From Bacteroidota bacterium (GTDB lineage Bacteria > Bacteroidota > Ignavibacteria > SZUA-365 > JAADGX01), in contig JAJRXL010000351.1 in assembly GCA_024276335.1 (NCBI GenBank), positions 1-16,989 of the forward strand: a stretch of 16,989 bases of DNA, written 5' to 3'. Below the pieces are notes generated by a model, which saw only the letters and a program-made list of their open reading frames with translations, did not search any database and was not told the DNA's origin. Both the position numbers and the translations under genes were made by a program. Positions 1 through 8,609 of the stretch are shown here, piece by piece. The number at the start of each line of letters is the position of its first letter. The stretch's first letter is position 1.

Positions 1-1
1 C

Positions 2-67
2 AAGAATGACTGGCTAACGATCGGGTTTCTCCTGTTAGCTAACGCCATTCTCTGGATACTGATCTAA
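2..67 (+). CDS. C-terminal end of a truncated membrane protein
   Basis: An open frame enters from the left edge and ends at a TAA at 65-67. The 21 visible residues (KNDWLTIGFLLLANAILWIL then I) have a short polar start followed by a run of about 16 hydrophobic residues, as in a C-terminal transmembrane helix. Nothing upstream is visible, so the family cannot be named. The frame is convergent with the leftward barrel gene that ends at 160, and a hairpin lies between them. The call rests on hydrophobicity, a clean stop and the terminator 46 bp downstream; so short an open frame could be chance. Confidence 0.5.
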   Translation, partial: KNDWLTIGFLLLANAILWILI

Positions 68-104
68 ACGTGTAGCCTCATATCGCGCTGTCTTTTTTCA
101 GAAG

Positions 105-134
105 GCAATAAAAAAGCCTCCGGAAGGAGGCTTT
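105..134 (-). terminator. Rho-independent terminator of the leftward envelope operon
   Basis: On the minus strand a perfect 9-bp stem AAAGCCTCC (126-134) / GGAGGCTTT (113-121) with loop TTCC (122-125) is followed by a T-rich run (complement of 105-115). It sits 26 bp after the stop codon of the PorV-like gene. On the plus strand the stem is followed only by TTTA, so it could act weakly in that direction too and serve the gene ending at 67. Confidence 0.9.
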
Positions 135-159
135 ACTCGTGGAAGCAACCCGATTCGGT

Positions 160-1611
160 TTAAAATCGATAAGCCAGAGAAAACATGAGGTACGTCTGCG
201 ATACGTCTTCATCTGTCCGGACTGCGGATTCAGGCACGGGAGGCACCGTGGCGTATGGATCATAATTATAATGAAAAGTCTTGTACGTGGTATTCCCCCA
301 CATGACGTTGAGCTGGAAGGTCTCGCTAAACAAGTACCCCATTCCCGCTGTGAGCGTTTTCACGTTGTACTCGGACCTTCCTTCGTCGCGCTTCCACGGA
401 GAAGTCTGGTAATTATAGCCCGCTCGAATCTGTAGCGGTGTCTTCGGAACGGTTAATTCCACGCCACCGGCAAGAACCAAGGCATCCTTCCAGCTATTCC
501 GAATAGACTTGTTCAGGTCAGATTCGTACCCGATATCCGTTATGTTCGAAAACTCTGTTTCTGAGAGGTCCGAATAGTCCATCTGGAATGCCAGGGTGAG
601 ATATTTGAGCGGCCTCCCTGATGCCCCAAAACTGAATCGCCACGGAGTCGTAACGGAATGGTCCGATAGTGTGGTGAAATCATACGTGGCGCTGGCATAG
701 GCGAACTTGCTGATTCCTTGTCTGTAATAATCTTCTGTAACGGTGTAAAAAGTAGGCGTCTCAATAACGGCGCCAATACGAGCATAATCCTGGATTTTAT
801 AGAGAAAGCCCATACGAACGTTCCAGCCGGAAATATCCTGTTTAACCTTCTCGTTCATCTGGAAATACTGAAAATCTCGCGTATCGAACTCATTACTCTG
901 AACAATTGCATCTTGATAAACATCGTTGACGTCTTCTTCAACCCACGTGCGCTCCCACTTGTACGAACCGGAGAGCAGGTTCAGTGTCAAACCGACAAAG
1001 ACGTTTCTTGCGGCCTCAAGGCTTCCCGTAAACGTCCACGCATTCATGCCCCCGGATTCCAGAACATCACCACTCTGCCGCAAGCCGAGATCAAACGGGG
1101 TTTCACCCTTGTCGTCCTGAAGCCAAAGCTTCCAAGCCAGATCGAATCGCTGATTGGGGTCCTTGAGAACCGGAATAATTGAGCGCGTTCCATCAAGAGC
1201 ATTAAACGCCAGTGAGGCATTATAGTTCTGAATTCGATTGTACCCGACAGCGAACACAAGACTTCCCCTCATCGTCGGAAATGGAAGAGCAAATCCGACA
1301 TTATTCAGCCGGGTCTTACTTGTTGTCGACTGCATCCTGGTATTCAAAAATGCGACATCGTTCGAGGCGGATATATTCATCAAACCGAGTGCGAGCTCAG
1401 GTCGACGCAATAACCCTAATCCGGCGGGGTTCCAGTACGTCGCAGAATAGTCATCAGCAACAGCCACGAAAGCGTTTCCCATGGAAAAAGATCGTGCTCC
1501 CACAGTTGTTGCCGGCATTGCCAGCCGTAATGCATCATCGATGAGTTGTCCTTGACTGACAGTTGTCAGCGCCAGGAGTGCCAGTACTATGAAAAAAAAT
1601 CGATATTTCAT
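160..1611 (-). CDS. PorV/FadL-type outer-membrane beta-barrel protein
   Basis: 483 residues. Residues 1-21 form a signal peptide with a likely cut before Gln22. Residues 38-65 carry the hallmark N-terminal block of the PorV/OmpP1/FadL-like group (GARSFSMGNAFVAVADD, then YWNPAGL). The rest alternates polar and aromatic residues as in a beta-barrel and ends in Tyr-Arg-Phe, a typical BAM recognition end. FadL relatives move hydrophobic compounds across the outer membrane, and PorV is a shuttle of the type IX secretion system; the sequence does not decide between these roles. The ATG at 1611 is preceded by GGAG (1618-1621). It is the last gene of the leftward group and follows the CxxCH lipoprotein by 80 bp. 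No other secretion component is visible nearby, so the protein is named by family only. Confidence 0.85.
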   Translation of the reverse strand: MKYRFFFIVLALLALTTVSQGQLIDDALRLAMPATTVGARSFSMGNAFVAVADDYSATYWNPAGLGLLRRPELALGLMNISASNDVAFLNTRMQSTTSKTRLNNVGFALPFPTMRGSLVFAVGYNRIQNYNASLAFNALDGTRSIIPVLKDPNQRFDLAWKLWLQDDKGETPFDLGLRQSGDVLESGGMNAWTFTGSLEAARNVFVGLTLNLLSGSYKWERTWVEEDVNDVYQDAIVQSNEFDTRDFQYFQMNEKVKQDISGWNVRMGFLYKIQDYARIGAVIETPTFYTVTEDYYRQGISKFAYASATYDFTTLSDHSVTTPWRFSFGASGRPLKYLTLAFQMDYSDLSETEFSNITDIGYESDLNKSIRNSWKDALVLAGGVELTVPKTPLQIRAGYNYQTSPWKRDEGRSEYNVKTLTAGMGYLFSETFQLNVMWGNTTYKTFHYNYDPYATVPPVPESAVRTDEDVSQTYLMFSLAYRF

Positions 1612-1691
1612 GGTTTTCTCCAGACCTTGGGTTCTAGTGTTAGTATTGAAACGACCAGTTCATTTCCAACCATGGCACATAATCTGGTTCT

Positions 1692-2075
1692 TTAATAACC
1701 CGGGATAAAACGCAGTTCACGGTGTTGCCGCTTTGCCCTAGTTTTCACCCATTGGGAATATGAATCGTCCAGGTCTCTCTGCATTCTGTTTTCCAGTGGT
1801 ACATATAGATACCACCAGGGATAATTAAAGTAGTAGTAGGGTTCAAACACAACCTTCCGGGATACTGAATCGACAGCAACCGGGTGTAACTCAACGGAAG
1901 CATAAAAATCTTCGACATCGGTACGATTATGGCATCGCATGCAATTATGCTCATAACTGATGGTTGGTGGTGAGTACACCCCCTGTCGCTCTACGTCTGG
2001 ATGCGTTATCAGCGTATAACAGCCCGTCAGTATGATCCCGGCGATCATTCCCGCAAAGAGTGTAAGTTTCTTCAC
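1692..2075 (-). CDS. Small lipoprotein with a CxxCH (possible c-type heme) motif
   Basis: 127 residues. A lipoprotein signal ends in the lipobox LTGC with Cys19, so the protein should be lipid-anchored on the periplasmic side of a membrane. Cys45-Met-Arg-Cys-His49 is a canonical CxxCH motif that would attach one c-type heme; zinc binding is an alternative. An aromatic run follows at about 80-92 (YYYFNYPWWYLYV), then a basic C-terminus. The start is GTG at 2075. It lacks a clear Shine-Dalgarno but lies only 14 bp after the stop of the preceding lipoprotein gene, which suggests translational coupling. A later ATG (residue 10) would cut the signal peptide. Both neighbouring lipoproteins share Gly-Cys-Tyr-Thr at the acylated Cys. 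I do not recognise a named family. Only one heme motif is present and the axial second ligand cannot be assigned. Confidence 0.75.
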   Translation of the reverse strand: MKKLTLFAGMIAGIILTGCYTLITHPDVERQGVYSPPTISYEHNCMRCHNRTDVEDFYASVELHPVAVDSVSRKVVFEPYYYFNYPWWYLYVPLENRMQRDLDDSYSQWVKTRAKRQHRELRFIPGY

Positions 2076-2089
2076 GCTGAGCTGGAATA

Positions 2090-3205
2090 TTATCGGCCTC
2101 TGCTCCGTCCGGACGAAGATGAACTACGCCCCGACGAGCTTCCCCGTGACGACGAACCTCGGCTTGGAGCCGAATAACTCCGGCTCGAACCCCTTGACGC
2201 CGGTGAATAGCTTCGGCTCGAGCTCCGACTCGGCCGTGAATAACTCCGGGATGATGACGACTTCCGCGGCGACGAATAACTGCTTCGTTTGGAGGACGAT
2301 GACCGACTTTTTGTTGTCGTTCGACTGGAAGAGGATCGTGTTTTATTAACAGACCGCGTGCTACGACTAGATTTCACATTTGGAGACGCCGAGCTCCGTG
2401 AGCGGATGGAAGTGCCATCGTAACGCGATGACGAAGATCTCCGCGACGCGTTTGTTCTGCTTTGCGTACGTGTTCCTGATGACTGCATCGAGGGGACAGT
2501 TGTTGTCGTAGACCGGGAACGAAAGCTTCTCGATGTCGAGCCCACTGACGAGGATCTTGGGACTGTTGACGTTCTTGTCGTTCGACCTACCGTCGTTGAC
2601 GATCTCGTGCTTCTCCCCACGGAAGTACTTGTCCTGGTCGCAGTTCCCGATCGCGTCCTGACGGCGGATCCACCTGACGTAAAACCTCTTCTGCGAACCA
2701 CGGATGTCCGGTACCGGGATGCATACGAACGACTCGCTCCAACCGTCCGTGCCCTATAAATACCGGAACGAAGCGCGTAACCGCCTCCGTAATATCCGGT
2801 GTAGTAACTTGGCCACCACGTGCCGTATCCATAATACGGATAAGACCAATATGAGGAATACCAGTAACTCGAATAGCCCCACCCGACGTACCACGGATCC
2901 CAGTATGGATCCCAAAACGGATCATAAAACCCAATACCATAACTGAACCAGGAGGGGTAGTAATATGAAAAGTACAGGCTCGAGCGAGGGTAGTACCCAT
3001 CATAATAGTAATTATTGATGATCGTCGTGCCATCTTCGCCCACGTAATTGGCGGTATCTTCAGTTTCATAGGTCTCTGCATAATCCGGGTACTTGTCGGT
3101 GCGGTGCTGACTAGGAGCTACAGCTACCTGAGTATAGCAACCGTTGAACCCAACCAATACGATCAGGGCGATTATTAGTATGCTGAAATATTTCCACGGT
3201 TTCAT
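2090..3205 (-). CDS. Lipoprotein with Tyr/Trp-rich region and Ser/Arg-rich repetitive tail
   Basis: 371 residues from the ATG at 3205, chosen because AGGAGG (3212-3217) lies 6 bp upstream; a longer frame to 3244 has no such site. Residues 5-22 are hydrophobic and precede Cys23 (FNGC, a loose lipobox), so lipid anchoring is likely. Residues 66-143 are extremely rich in Tyr, Trp, Gly and Pro (for example FYDPFWDPYWDPWY). From about 147 to the end the protein is mostly Ser, Arg and Thr, including three tandem 11-residue units at 317-349. No catalytic domain is visible. Low-complexity tails of this type are usually disordered, and the high positive charge could bind anionic polymers; that is inference. 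It is the first gene of a group with the CxxCH lipoprotein 14 bp downstream. Confidence 0.75.
   Translation of the reverse strand: MKPWKYFSILIIALIVLVGFNGCYTQVAVAPSQHRTDKYPDYAETYETEDTANYVGEDGTTIINNYYYDGYYPRSSLYFSYYYPSWFSYGIGFYDPFWDPYWDPWYVGWGYSSYWYSSYWSYPYYGYGTWWPSYYTGYYGGGYALRSGIYRARTVGASRSYASRYRTSVVRRRGFTSGGSAVRTRSGTATRTSTSVGRSTRSSTTVGRTTRTSTVPRSSSVGSTSRSFRSRSTTTTVPSMQSSGTRTQSRTNASRRSSSSRYDGTSIRSRSSASPNVKSSRSTRSVNKTRSSSSRTTTKSRSSSSKRSSYSSPRKSSSSRSYSRPSRSSSRSYSPASRGSSRSYSAPSRGSSSRGSSSGRSSSSSGRSRGR
2159..2257 (-). repeat. Three tandem 33-bp units encoding Ser/Arg repeats
   Basis: Three in-frame 33-bp copies encode SSSRSYSRPSR, SSSRSYSPASR and GSSRSYSAPSR. On the plus strand the matching words GAATAACTCC (2172), GAATAGCTTC (2205) and GAATAACTCC (2238) are exactly 33 bp apart. 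A fourth, degenerate copy begins near 2274 (36-bp step). The pattern suggests expansion by slippage or unequal recombination, so length may vary between strains. Confidence 0.8.
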
Positions 3206-3211
3206 TTCGAA

Positions 3212-3217
3212 CCTCCT
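3212..3217 (-). promoter_or_regulatory. Strong ribosome binding site fixing the start at 3205
   Basis: The minus strand reads AGGAGG here, 6 bp before the ATG at 3203-3205. It sets the start of the Ser/Arg-rich lipoprotein and rules out the 13-residue longer frame. Confidence 0.8.
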
Positions 3218-3253
3218 CGGACTGATATGAACGCTATAAACCATCTAACAATG

Positions 3254-3280
3254 ATCATACCACGAATACCCCACGGGCAA
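3254..3280 (-). promoter_or_regulatory. Candidate extended -10 promoter of the lipoprotein/PorV group
   Basis: The minus strand reads TGGTATGAT (3254-3262), an extended -10 (TG-N-TATGAT), with a weak -35-like TTGCCC (3275-3280) 15 bp upstream. Transcription would begin near 3247, giving a leader of about 42 nt before the ATG at 3205. It lies in the 177-bp gap after the small barrel gene. This is pattern matching only, and the lineage's sigma consensus may differ from that of E. coli. Confidence 0.4.
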
Positions 3281-3382
3281 CCGGAAAAAGATACCCAATA
3301 CAGGCCGATAATCACGATATTCTAACGACAGGTTTTTCAATTTCCATTCCTACGTCCATAATTCTATACGCCGTGTCCCTTT

Positions 3383-4150
3383 TCAAAGATATCGAACGTA
3401 TTGTACTCGAATTTCCCTCATCACCTTGGTATAGTGAACAGGGTTCGTTAACAGATTCTTGAAATATAGGTCAATTGTCAAGCCAATTTCCGTGGACACT
3501 CGCAGACCCGTGTTCAGCATACCATTCCAGAACCCTTTCTTGTTCGCATCGTTATCGAACAGGAAATTGTATTCCAGAAAAACTGAAAGCCTGCTCCCCA
3601 CCGTTTTCTCGACCCCGATAAGCATGTTTGGGCTTCCATCGCCGTCACCTCGTTCGAGTGTATAGTTCAGTGCGCCATGAAACGAAACGTATCCCAGGAA
3701 TCGATAGTTCTTGGAGACTGAAAAAAAGAAACCTGGCGATTTTACCACGTATTTCCTCTCATTCGGAAGCCAACCGTCCTTCCCTTGAGACTCAAAGCCA
3801 AACACGAGACCGGGATATTTTTCATTTTCATCGAAAATGCGGTACCGGAAACTGAGCCCCGGCATTTTATTCCAAGTTATACCACCGGCACCGAGAACCC
3901 GTGTGCCTCCCATGGAGATTCCCACCATCGTGCGTGGGATGGGGGAGTACCAGAGTGAAAGCAACACTCCTCCTTCCGGATACAGCAAAACGTCTGCTCC
4001 ACCGGACCGCGTGGGAAGAATTCCCGCAGTCGGCAAGTCGATCAGGTACAATGGATCAATGTTTGCCGCTTCACCGCTTGGCCGTTGAGCCGAAGCGATA
4101 AATACCTGTCCAACCAGGAATAGGAAAAAAAGAAGAAGATGGTTTCTCAT
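3383..4150 (-). CDS. Small predicted outer-membrane beta-barrel protein
   Basis: 255 residues from ATG 4150. Residues 1-21 form a signal peptide with a likely cut before Gln22 (ASA|Q). The mature part has alternating hydrophobic/polar strands with many Gly, Tyr and Phe (for example LSVFLEYNFLF, FFFSVSKNYRFLGYVSF), typical of a barrel. A longer frame opens at TTG 4174, but the ATG gives a normal signal peptide; neither start has a strong Shine-Dalgarno. I do not recognise the family. It stands apart from its neighbours, with 210 bp upstream and 177 bp downstream, so it may be a single-gene unit. No terminator hairpin was seen after its stop. Confidence 0.7.
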   Translation of the reverse strand: MRNHLLLFFLFLVGQVFIASAQRPSGEAANIDPLYLIDLPTAGILPTRSGGADVLLYPEGGVLLSLWYSPIPRTMVGISMGGTRVLGAGGITWNKMPGLSFRYRIFDENEKYPGLVFGFESQGKDGWLPNERKYVVKSPGFFFSVSKNYRFLGYVSFHGALNYTLERGDGDGSPNMLIGVEKTVGSRLSVFLEYNFLFDNDANKKGFWNGMLNTGLRVSTEIGLTIDLYFKNLLTNPVHYTKVMREIRVQYVRYL

Positions 4151-4209
4151 TACACCAATATTCACTTGTGTCAATTATCCAATTCAACGCCTGAACCCGG
4201 CTCCCCTGT

Positions 4210-4290
4210 GACATTGTTGCCACCACGCATCTGCAATGTACGAAAGAATGTGCAACAAGCTCTCTTTGGAAGTGGTCGGAAGCGACATTG
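4210..4290. repeat. Inverted and direct repeats in the gap before the small barrel gene
   Basis: TTGTTGC (4214-4220) and GCAACAA (4252-4258) form an inverted repeat with a 31-nt centre; allowing one bulged base it extends to about 9 bp. GACATTG occurs at 4210-4216 and 4284-4290, with CAATGT at 4234-4239. These lie in the 210-bp gap between the glycosyltransferase stop and the barrel start and could be operator-like sites. There is no T-run, so an intrinsic terminator is not supported. Nothing else was seen in this gap. Confidence 0.3.
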
Positions 4291-4360
4291 CATCGATACG
4301 CGGAAAGGGTTTAGCGTTCGGCATTTTGGTATCCGACACAAACACGCTGGGTTTATGCTT

Positions 4361-6220
4361 TTAATGATTCCACGTTTCTCTTCGTTCGAGCACAAACAGC
4401 GCTTGATGATGTATGCCGCTTTTCATCATCGAATAGGACGCGACCGTGAAACCGTCCAATGCAAACCGCGCTTTCCATCCCTCGATCGTATCGAAATGAA
4501 GTGGACGGGACATCTTGCCGTTGCTCCGAAACGCGTTGACTCGACCATCCAGAAATTCCAGCGCTCTCCTGTGGACTTGCGTTCGGTACACGGATTCCAT
4601 TACAATAAACCGATCTCGCACGACCCGATGCACTTCCCGGATGACACGGTCGGGAAACCGACAATGGTGCAATACGAAGATTGCATAAGCGGTATCGATG
4701 CTCTTGTCGCGAAAAGGCAAATTCCAACCATCATACAACACCGCCGGTGTTTTCGTATGCTGCATGTGAATCACATCAACCGACAAGACGTTCCAATCCG
4801 GTCGTCGGTTGCGCAATTCGGTTCCCACCCACCCCTCCGCTGCGCCAACATCGAGAATAGTCTTTCCCCTGATATGCGGAAGGACCCTCGCCGACTTCCA
4901 CTTGGCCCTGTGCTTGACAAGCGGTTTCAGCCAGTAATTCCTCGTCTCCATTGCCAGAGAGATCATGAGAATACCATACCATAAATATATCATCCATCGA
5001 TGTTCCAGCGGTGGCGTGGAAGTGTAAGCAAGATAGGACCAGCCCGCGAACAACGCCCACCACATCACACTGATTCTTGGCACGAAAGGTAGCGCTATGA
5101 TTACGAGCGCGATATACCAGGGGTGTACCGTTGTCGTCAAAAGCAGGAAAATTATCCCCGCATAAAGCCCGTGTTTCATTAGATCCCGTACACTTTGATC
5201 CCTCGTCATTACGAATAACAGGACAACGAGGATTCCGGCTATCCCCCCCAGGGCTGAGCCAAGAACCGGCACGGGAGCATTCAAACCCATCGATCGGAAA
5301 ATGTCAGCCAAGGTATAATATATCCCGGCATTGAAAGCGAAATAATCGAAGTACAATCGGAGTGTACCTATATAGTTTTGAATCAGATGCGGATAGTAAA
5401 ACGGCGTAATTGCCCCAACTACCACGACCAAGGAAACCAGTGCCCATTTCCATCCGATCTTTCGGAAGAGAAACGGAGCATACAACAGGATAGTAATCTT
5501 CCCCAGTACCGCCAGGGCGAAGGAAACCGCACCCGCTGCGTACTTGTGCCGGGATACAAACATCACCGTCAGGGCAAAGGCCCAAACCATGATGACCTCA
5601 GTGTGCGCTTGCCCCACGAGCTCTATAACAATCAACGGATTCCAGAGGTACAGCAAGGCATTCCTCTGCGGTAATTTTAACCTGTGAAGCGTTGAAACGA
5701 TCATCCAGCAAGTGAAAATTTCCAGAACGAGAAAGAAGAACTTCAGGAAATAGAATGAGGAGGTCGTATCACCCTGGCCGAGCATAACCGACGCAGCGAA
5801 GAAGACCTGTGCGAGGGGAGGGTAATTCGTGTATGAACGTGAATATTTCTGCTGTTGGCGCAGCGGATCACGTACAAGGTCGGGATCGGCTATGGAGGCG
5901 GGAGTGTGCGCGTATGGATTGAGACCATGCAAAAGTGTTTTGCCGTCCCAGAGGTACCGGTTCGCATCGTCGGACAACGTAGGAGGCAACGGCATCACTA
6001 TTACCCGAAAAACAACCGCAGCGATGAATGCTATCCGTATCAACCGATCGGTCCAATCGACAAGCACATACGCCCAGCCGAGGATTAGAAACAGCGCCGT
6101 ATACAGCGCGGCAAACAACCAGAAGCCCCCCCGAAGATCATGTGTGACGGTGATGCCAATGTAAACGATGGCGCTGATTCCGGCCAGGAAAAGCGCCTTT
6201 TTCTCTGACGGGACGTTCAT
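4361..6220 (-). CDS. GT-C glycosyltransferase fused to a SAM-dependent methyltransferase
   Basis: 619 residues in two parts. Residues 1 to about 430 contain many transmembrane helices and GT-C hallmarks: an acidic pair in the first large loop (Asp84-Asp85 in LSDDANRYLWDGK), then NPYAHTP and NYPPLAQ, as in polyprenyl-phosphate-sugar-dependent mannosyltransferase-like enzymes. Residues of about 440-619 are a class I methyltransferase: motif I ILDVGAAEGWVG (455-466, Asp457), then VDVIH, and VLHHC with IREVHRVV further on. The fusion would place a cytosolic methyltransferase on an integral membrane sugar transferase, perhaps to methylate a glycan or lipid-linked sugar. Donor and acceptor are not readable from sequence. 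The ATG at 6220 overlaps the RsbW-like stop (ATGA, 6217-6220). It ends the operon; no hairpin terminator was found after it. Confidence 0.85.
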   Translation of the reverse strand: MNVPSEKKALFLAGISAIVYIGITVTHDLRGGFWLFAALYTALFLILGWAYVLVDWTDRLIRIAFIAAVVFRVIVMPLPPTLSDDANRYLWDGKTLLHGLNPYAHTPASIADPDLVRDPLRQQQKYSRSYTNYPPLAQVFFAASVMLGQGDTTSSFYFLKFFFLVLEIFTCWMIVSTLHRLKLPQRNALLYLWNPLIVIELVGQAHTEVIMVWAFALTVMFVSRHKYAAGAVSFALAVLGKITILLYAPFLFRKIGWKWALVSLVVVVGAITPFYYPHLIQNYIGTLRLYFDYFAFNAGIYYTLADIFRSMGLNAPVPVLGSALGGIAGILVVLLFVMTRDQSVRDLMKHGLYAGIIFLLLTTTVHPWYIALVIIALPFVPRISVMWWALFAGWSYLAYTSTPPLEHRWMIYLWYGILMISLAMETRNYWLKPLVKHRAKWKSARVLPHIRGKTILDVGAAEGWVGTELRNRRPDWNVLSVDVIHMQHTKTPAVLYDGWNLPFRDKSIDTAYAIFVLHHCRFPDRVIREVHRVVRDRFIVMESVYRTQVHRRALEFLDGRVNAFRSNGKMSRPLHFDTIEGWKARFALDGFTVASYSMMKSGIHHQALFVLERRETWNH

Positions 6221-6651
6221 CTCTTCGGTGTCCGACGAAATACCCGGAACACTACTTCCATTCCCTCGGGTTTCCGGTGAAACTCGAACTCGTCAGCAAC
6301 GGTTTTGATGATATACACGCCACGTCCCCCTTCCCGTAATAGATTTTCCTCTTGCGTCGGATCGCTCAGGCTTTCAGGATCGAACCCTTCCCCCGAATCC
6401 CTCACGATGTACTCTAATTGGTCTGGCGAGCAACGACATTCCACGTACACGATCTTGTCAGGATCGTCCTTGTTGCCGTGCACGATAGCGTTATTCACCG
6501 CTTCCGTCAACGCGATCAGGGAACGACTATACATGTCTTCATCGAACTCGACCTCCGTTCGAATTCTTTCAAGAAAAGGTTCCAGCTCGTGGACGTTTGA
6601 TCGCAGACTTGCTATGTTCAGGGAAAACGTGGTATCGCTCAATGAAATCAC
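6217..6651 (-). CDS. RsbW/SpoIIAB-like anti-sigma factor serine kinase (HATPase domain)
   Basis: 144 residues from GTG 6651. The GHKL ATP-binding fold is clear: N box EAVNNAIVHGN (50-60), G1 box RDSGEGFDP (84-92, Asp85), and G2 box GGRGVYII (108-115). This matches the short stand-alone HATPase_c_2 kinases that bind a sigma factor and phosphorylate an STAS anti-anti-sigma protein. No sigma factor, STAS protein or PP2C phosphatase lies in the window. The frame extends upstream to 6783, but that part would overlap the end of the barrel gene (stop at 6702), and the GTG gives the usual family length; no strong Shine-Dalgarno marks it, so the exact start is uncertain. It is 50 bp after the barrel gene and overlaps the next gene by 4 bp. 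Confidence 0.85.
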   Translation of the reverse strand: MISLSDTTFSLNIASLRSNVHELEPFLERIRTEVEFDEDMYSRSLIALTEAVNNAIVHGNKDDPDKIVYVECRCSPDQLEYIVRDSGEGFDPESLSDPTQEENLLREGGRGVYIIKTVADEFEFHRKPEGMEVVFRVFRRTPKR

Positions 6652-6701
6652 CCGGGATGGTTCATACCGATCTAATAGCAGTGAAAAACAGGATACAGAA
6701 C

Positions 6702-8609
6702 TTACATATTCCAGACAACTTGCAACGTGAGGTTGGGATACACTTTCGTTGCACCGGCGCTCTCCGATGTCACCTGGTACCATCCGTCAAGAATCACACG
6801 CGTAAACCTGGAAAGAAAAACATCTATTCGGCACATCGGCCCGTAGTTCGCGACGTCACCATCCTTTCGTCTTTCAGTCCCTTCATAACGGTACCGTGAC
6901 TGAATGAAAAACCGGTATCCGGGAGCCACGCGATACCAGTCCCCCTCCACCACGAGAGCTGTAGACACGGTGCGTTCATCGAAGTATCTCTGGGGCCGCG
7001 AGGAAAACGTCTCCCAGAACAAATCCCCCCGCTCGTAAACTCTCCACATGAGATCAGCCTTGAACAGCAGCGATCGCGAAACGCGGAGTCGCAGGGAATC
7101 CATCACGGTCAATTGCCTGAAAGAGAAGCTCTGTACCTGCAAACTGGTCGATTCGAAATCGTAAACGGTGTAGTTCGCAAGGACCTCTGCCGTCAGTGCG
7201 TTCGATAGGATGCTGTTTCGGAAAGCAATCTCCGGGCGGAGTCTGATCACCCGGTTCCAGGTGTTGTTTGCACTGCGCTCAGCAAAAATGTACACGGTAT
7301 GGCGTAAACTAATATCCATCAGGATGCTCCCGCGCAACAGGGACGAAAATCGGTGAGCCCATCGTCCCTGGAGCAGGTAATACAACTCGTCCCGGTCATC
7401 GTAATTCTGCTTGCTCGGCGTATCATAGCGCAGCTTCAACGCCGATCCGTAGAAACTTATCGTGTCGCGGTTCCCGATGCGATGAACCACGTTCAAAGCG
7501 AGTTGAGACTGTGTTACGACGTAGTTCTTCATCTCCTCCAGACGTTGCTGGCGGGCAAACGCCACCGGATCTGCGTCAGGATAGGTTTCGATTGTATGGT
7601 TCTCGTTTCTTTCATCCACACCGATTTCGAACACGCCGCTGGTCTTGTCATCATGGAATGCCAGCGCGGCTTTCCCTCCCAGGATGAATTCGTCGAAGCG
7701 GGTGTCGAAAAACGGCAGCGGTACATCCCGGACCCGGTACCGCCGCGAGCGAGCGATGGTATTGTAATTCAACCTGAATGATCCCCGGAAATCCAGGTAC
7801 TCCGAAACGCGGTATTGAAGGTTATTGATTATGCCATACCCGCTCTCCTCTCTGGATTCGACCGGGTGCTCCACGCCAAACGCCTGTTCGACAAGGGAAT
7901 CCCTATCGAGGTAGAAATCCCGGTTCATGGACTGCATCCGTACCGTCAAATCGTTCCTGCTCCGGGGCGAAAAAGCGGCGCTCAGCGCAATCACGGCCCT
8001 GTTCTCATTGAGCTGTCGAGGTCCGAGATTGTGGCCTTCTGAAGTTAAATCAGCATTCAAGTCATATATCCCGAAACTGAATCCCTGGAGCCGCGCGTTC
8101 CCCAGGTAGGCAAATCCCTGGTCCAATACGCGCTGCTGGTTGTCGAAGGAATAGCCTGCCTGTCCTTGGAACAACAGGTACCGGCTCGGTCGCCATACCG
8201 GTCCAGCCAGGACGGTATGCTCCGCCAGTGAATTCAACCCCAGCGCACGATCGTCGGCAAAAACGTACGACTTGAACGTCGCCTCCGCGCTCCAGGTCTC
8301 GGTGAGATGGCGTTCTCCCCGGACGAGAAATGACTGCTCGTCCTTGATGTACGATCGGTCGGTGCGTATCAGGGAGCTGCGGTATTGCTCGTTCGCGACA
8401 ATGTCCCACGACGACGACCGATGGCTCCAGCGTCCACCGATATTCCACAAGTGTGTGTTGACGTTGCGCTCGTACCCCATGGTGAATCGCGGCGAGGCCC
8501 ATCCCACGGAATCAGTGCCGGTCATCTGGGCGCAGGCACTTGACGAAATAAACGCGGCAACAACGGCAACTGCTAAGCCCGGGTAGCACCAGGCCGTGGT
8601 AGGAGACAT
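6702..8609 (-). CDS. Large outer-membrane beta-barrel protein, family not recognised
   Basis: 635 residues. A signal peptide (hydrophobic from about residue 10, ending SSACAQ) precedes a long series of alternating strands with many Arg, Tyr and Phe and charged turns, which fits a barrel of well over ten strands. There is no N-terminal plug, TonB box or POTRA repeat that I can see, so it is neither a clear TonB receptor nor a BamA relative. The C-terminus (LTLQVVWNM) is amphipathic but ends in Met rather than Phe. Start and stop are joined to the ABC gene by TGATG (1-bp overlap) with no Shine-Dalgarno, which indicates coupled translation with the ATPase. A porin or an export channel partner for the ABC ATPase are both possible. 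Confidence 0.75.
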   Translation of the reverse strand: MSPTTAWCYPGLAVAVVAAFISSSACAQMTGTDSVGWASPRFTMGYERNVNTHLWNIGGRWSHRSSSWDIVANEQYRSSLIRTDRSYIKDEQSFLVRGERHLTETWSAEATFKSYVFADDRALGLNSLAEHTVLAGPVWRPSRYLLFQGQAGYSFDNQQRVLDQGFAYLGNARLQGFSFGIYDLNADLTSEGHNLGPRQLNENRAVIALSAAFSPRSRNDLTVRMQSMNRDFYLDRDSLVEQAFGVEHPVESREESGYGIINNLQYRVSEYLDFRGSFRLNYNTIARSRRYRVRDVPLPFFDTRFDEFILGGKAALAFHDDKTSGVFEIGVDERNENHTIETYPDADPVAFARQQRLEEMKNYVVTQSQLALNVVHRIGNRDTISFYGSALKLRYDTPSKQNYDDRDELYYLLQGRWAHRFSSLLRGSILMDISLRHTVYIFAERSANNTWNRVIRLRPEIAFRNSILSNALTAEVLANYTVYDFESTSLQVQSFSFRQLTVMDSLRLRVSRSLLFKADLMWRVYERGDLFWETFSSRPQRYFDERTVSTALVVEGDWYRVAPGYRFFIQSRYRYEGTERRKDGDVANYGPMCRIDVFLSRFTRVILDGWYQVTSESAGATKVYPNLTLQVVWNM